A stretch of DNA of 64,000 nt, taken from Pseudomonadota bacterium. GTDB lineage: Bacteria > Desulfobacterota > Desulfovibrionia > Desulfovibrionales > Desulfovibrionaceae. The stretch spans positions 118,440 to 182,439 of the forward strand of contig JAEZYD010000056.1 in NCBI GenBank assembly GCA_023419375.1. The letters run 5' to 3'. This document shows, piece by piece, positions 63,238-64,000 of this stretch; position 1 is the stretch's first letter; every line of letters begins with the position of its first letter. The translations under genes were made by a program, and so were the position numbers. The notes below the pieces were generated by a model. It saw only the letters and a list, made by a program, of their open reading frames with translations. It searched no databases and had not been told where the DNA came from.

Positions 63238-63752
63238 TTGCTGGCGCGCAGGCCTTTGGTCATTTTATTGAACCTGTCATCGCCTATACAGTTGCCTTGT
63301 ATCGGCACTTGCATGCCGTGCGGCTGATTCAGGCCCGCATGCGGCGGCTCCAGGGGCTTGCCGTGCTGGACTGGACGCGGGAGGCTCCTTCGCTGAGCAC
63401 TCCCCTTGCCGAGCGTCGCCGCTTGCTGCGCGTGGGGCGCAACTGCGTAAGCGCCGAACTGCGCGAGGCCGGGTGCGCGGCAGCAGACCTGATGCTCTAT
63501 CTGGGCGATTCCGGCAAGGATTGCACCGTGCAGGTAGGCATGGCCAAGGCCATCGGCACTCCCGTAATGGGCATAGCCGGGCCGCTGGAAGAAACCGGCC
63601 TCATGCTGCGCAACGGCGTGGCATTGTGGATGCCGGGGCCGTTTGAGACAATTTCGCGCATCCGGCGCATGCTCCGCTGCCGCAATCAGGCAGAAGTTGA
63701 GCATGACTGCCGCAAATGCCCCGCCGAGAGCGTTTGCACTCTGGCGCACTAG
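63168..63752 (+). CDS. Hypothetical protein resembling nucleoside-deoxyribosyltransferase fold, possibly 5'-truncated
   Basis: A 194-residue frame. Its first 40 or so residues overlap the Fic remnant in another frame and are probably not native. The rest shows AAADLMLYLGDSGKDCTVQVGMAKAIGTPVMGIAG, which resembles the acid-loop region (DxGxxxE-like, with GMAxAxGxPV) of nucleoside 2-deoxyribosyltransferase-like folds; the key acidic residue is unclear. The C-terminus has three Cys (CRKCPAESVC). I would not assign a function. The original start may have been lost by rearrangement. Confidence 0.45.
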   Translation: MFFGYRLVSEHSISLGSVLLPAVVAGAQAFGHFIEPVIAYTVALYRHLHAVRLIQARMRRLQGLAVLDWTREAPSLSTPLAERRRLLRVGRNCVSAELREAGCAAADLMLYLGDSGKDCTVQVGMAKAIGTPVMGIAGPLEETGLMLRNGVALWMPGPFETISRIRRMLRCRNQAEVEHDCRKCPAESVCTLAH

Positions 63753-63857
63753 ATTCTCTACACCCTCCCTCCCAACGGGGGCCGCGTATCCGTTGACCAC
63801 ACGCGGAAGGTTTGCAAGCAATGCACGCCCCGGACTCCATATTGACGCTGGCAGAAG

Positions 63858-64000
63858 TGACCTTACCCCACTGCTGACCTTACCCCACTGCGTATACCAC
63901 TTGTAAGTTAGTGGTTCCCAACGGGTTGGAGGTTATATTCTTTTCACGGAACTCTTCAGGAGTCAGCCAGCCCAATGAGCTGTGCGGTCGCTGCTGGTTG
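63858..64000 (-). mobile_element. End of an IS3-family element (cut by window edge)
   Basis: The element runs off the right edge. Its left end carries a tandem duplicate of a 17-bp terminal-like sequence, TGACCTTACCCCACTGC, at 63858-63874 and 63875-63891; TGACCT-type termini are common in the IS3 family. The transposase C-terminus lies next to it. Confidence 0.7.
63880..63999 (-). CDS. IS3-family transposase OrfB, C-terminal end
   Basis: Read from the right edge, the frame begins NQQRPHSSLGWLTPEEFR, the highly conserved C-terminus of IS3-family OrfB integrase-type transposases, and stops at 63880 after about 39 residues. The rest lies outside the window. It may be intact beyond the edge. Confidence 0.88.
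   Translation of the reverse strand, partial: NQQRPHSSLGWLTPEEFREKNITSNPLGTTNLQVVYAVG

Noticed and set aside
62928..63821. 297-residue minus-strand ORF near the IS end
   Set aside because: It crosses the MCP end, the Fic remnant and the hypothetical ORF with no family similarity, so it looks like a shadow.
1..64000. CRISPR array or prophage structural genes
   Set aside because: No array of regularly spaced repeats, no cas-like genes and no capsid, tail or integrase genes were seen.

Overview
The window reads as chromosomal DNA of a sulfate-reducing deltaproteobacterium of the Desulfovibrio group, probably close to D. desulfuricans. The pointers are a lactate/glycolate oxidase pair (GlcD/GlcF type), a fused IspDF, an rpoN-hpf-rapZ-mannose-type PTS cluster, a c-heme (CxxCH) sensor kinase, lar nickel-pincer cofactor genes, flagellar hook genes beside glycosyltransferases, and many c-di-GMP and chemotaxis sensors. 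Core genes are GC-rich. Several inserts are clearly AT-rich. The species assignment is an inference from gene content only.

Layout. 1-5.2 kb: aldo/keto reductase with a ferredoxin-like tail (cut by the window edge), larB, a short larC, a flavodoxin-type reductase, and a divergent AraC regulator. 5.4-8.6 kb: MoxR-type AAA ATPase, metallopeptidase/VWA protein and a small partner. 8.9-11.4 kb: a heme-binding hybrid histidine kinase behind a strong sigma-70-type promoter. 11.4-15.7 kb: an AT-rich three-gene cassette (AAA+ ATPase, nucleoside deoxyribosyltransferase-like protein, PEP-synthase-like protein) ending in a terminator and lying beside a tRNA-Arg(CCT) gene. This is the best candidate for an undescribed system. 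16.1-20.9 kb: PTS EIIC (frameshifted in a T run), EIIB, EIIA, rapZ, hpf, rpoN. 21.1-30.2 kb: pyrG, purQ, a possible small RNA or attenuator, nif3-like, zinc-ribbon protein, rnpB, ispDF, fadD, dtd and a STAS protein.

30.2-41.2 kb: FapA-like protein, two glycosyltransferases, fliK-flgD-flgE, and a glycosyltransferase-like gene. 41.3-44.6 kb: a PAS sensor with a decayed HD-GYP domain beside a LapG-like transglutaminase protease. 44.9-47.4 kb: glcF/glcD. 47.7-63 kb: an accessory signalling stretch with AT-rich spacers. It holds a 1,553-residue two-binding-domain PAS/GAF/GGDEF/EAL protein, an AraC regulator, a hemerythrin-GGDEF protein, a Cache-PAS-GGDEF-EAL protein and a chemoreceptor. A 39-bp element occurs twice here. 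63-64 kb: a Fic-protein remnant, an unidentified nucleotide-enzyme-like ORF and the end of an IS3-family element.

Working together: RpoN, encoded at 20.9 kb, may read the sigma-54-like promoter seen before fliK. The c-di-GMP proteins and the LapG-like protease point to control of motility versus attachment. The PTS/RapZ/Hpf/RpoN block looks like a regulatory PTS rather than a sugar importer, since no EIID is present. No CRISPR array, prophage structural gene or integrase was seen.
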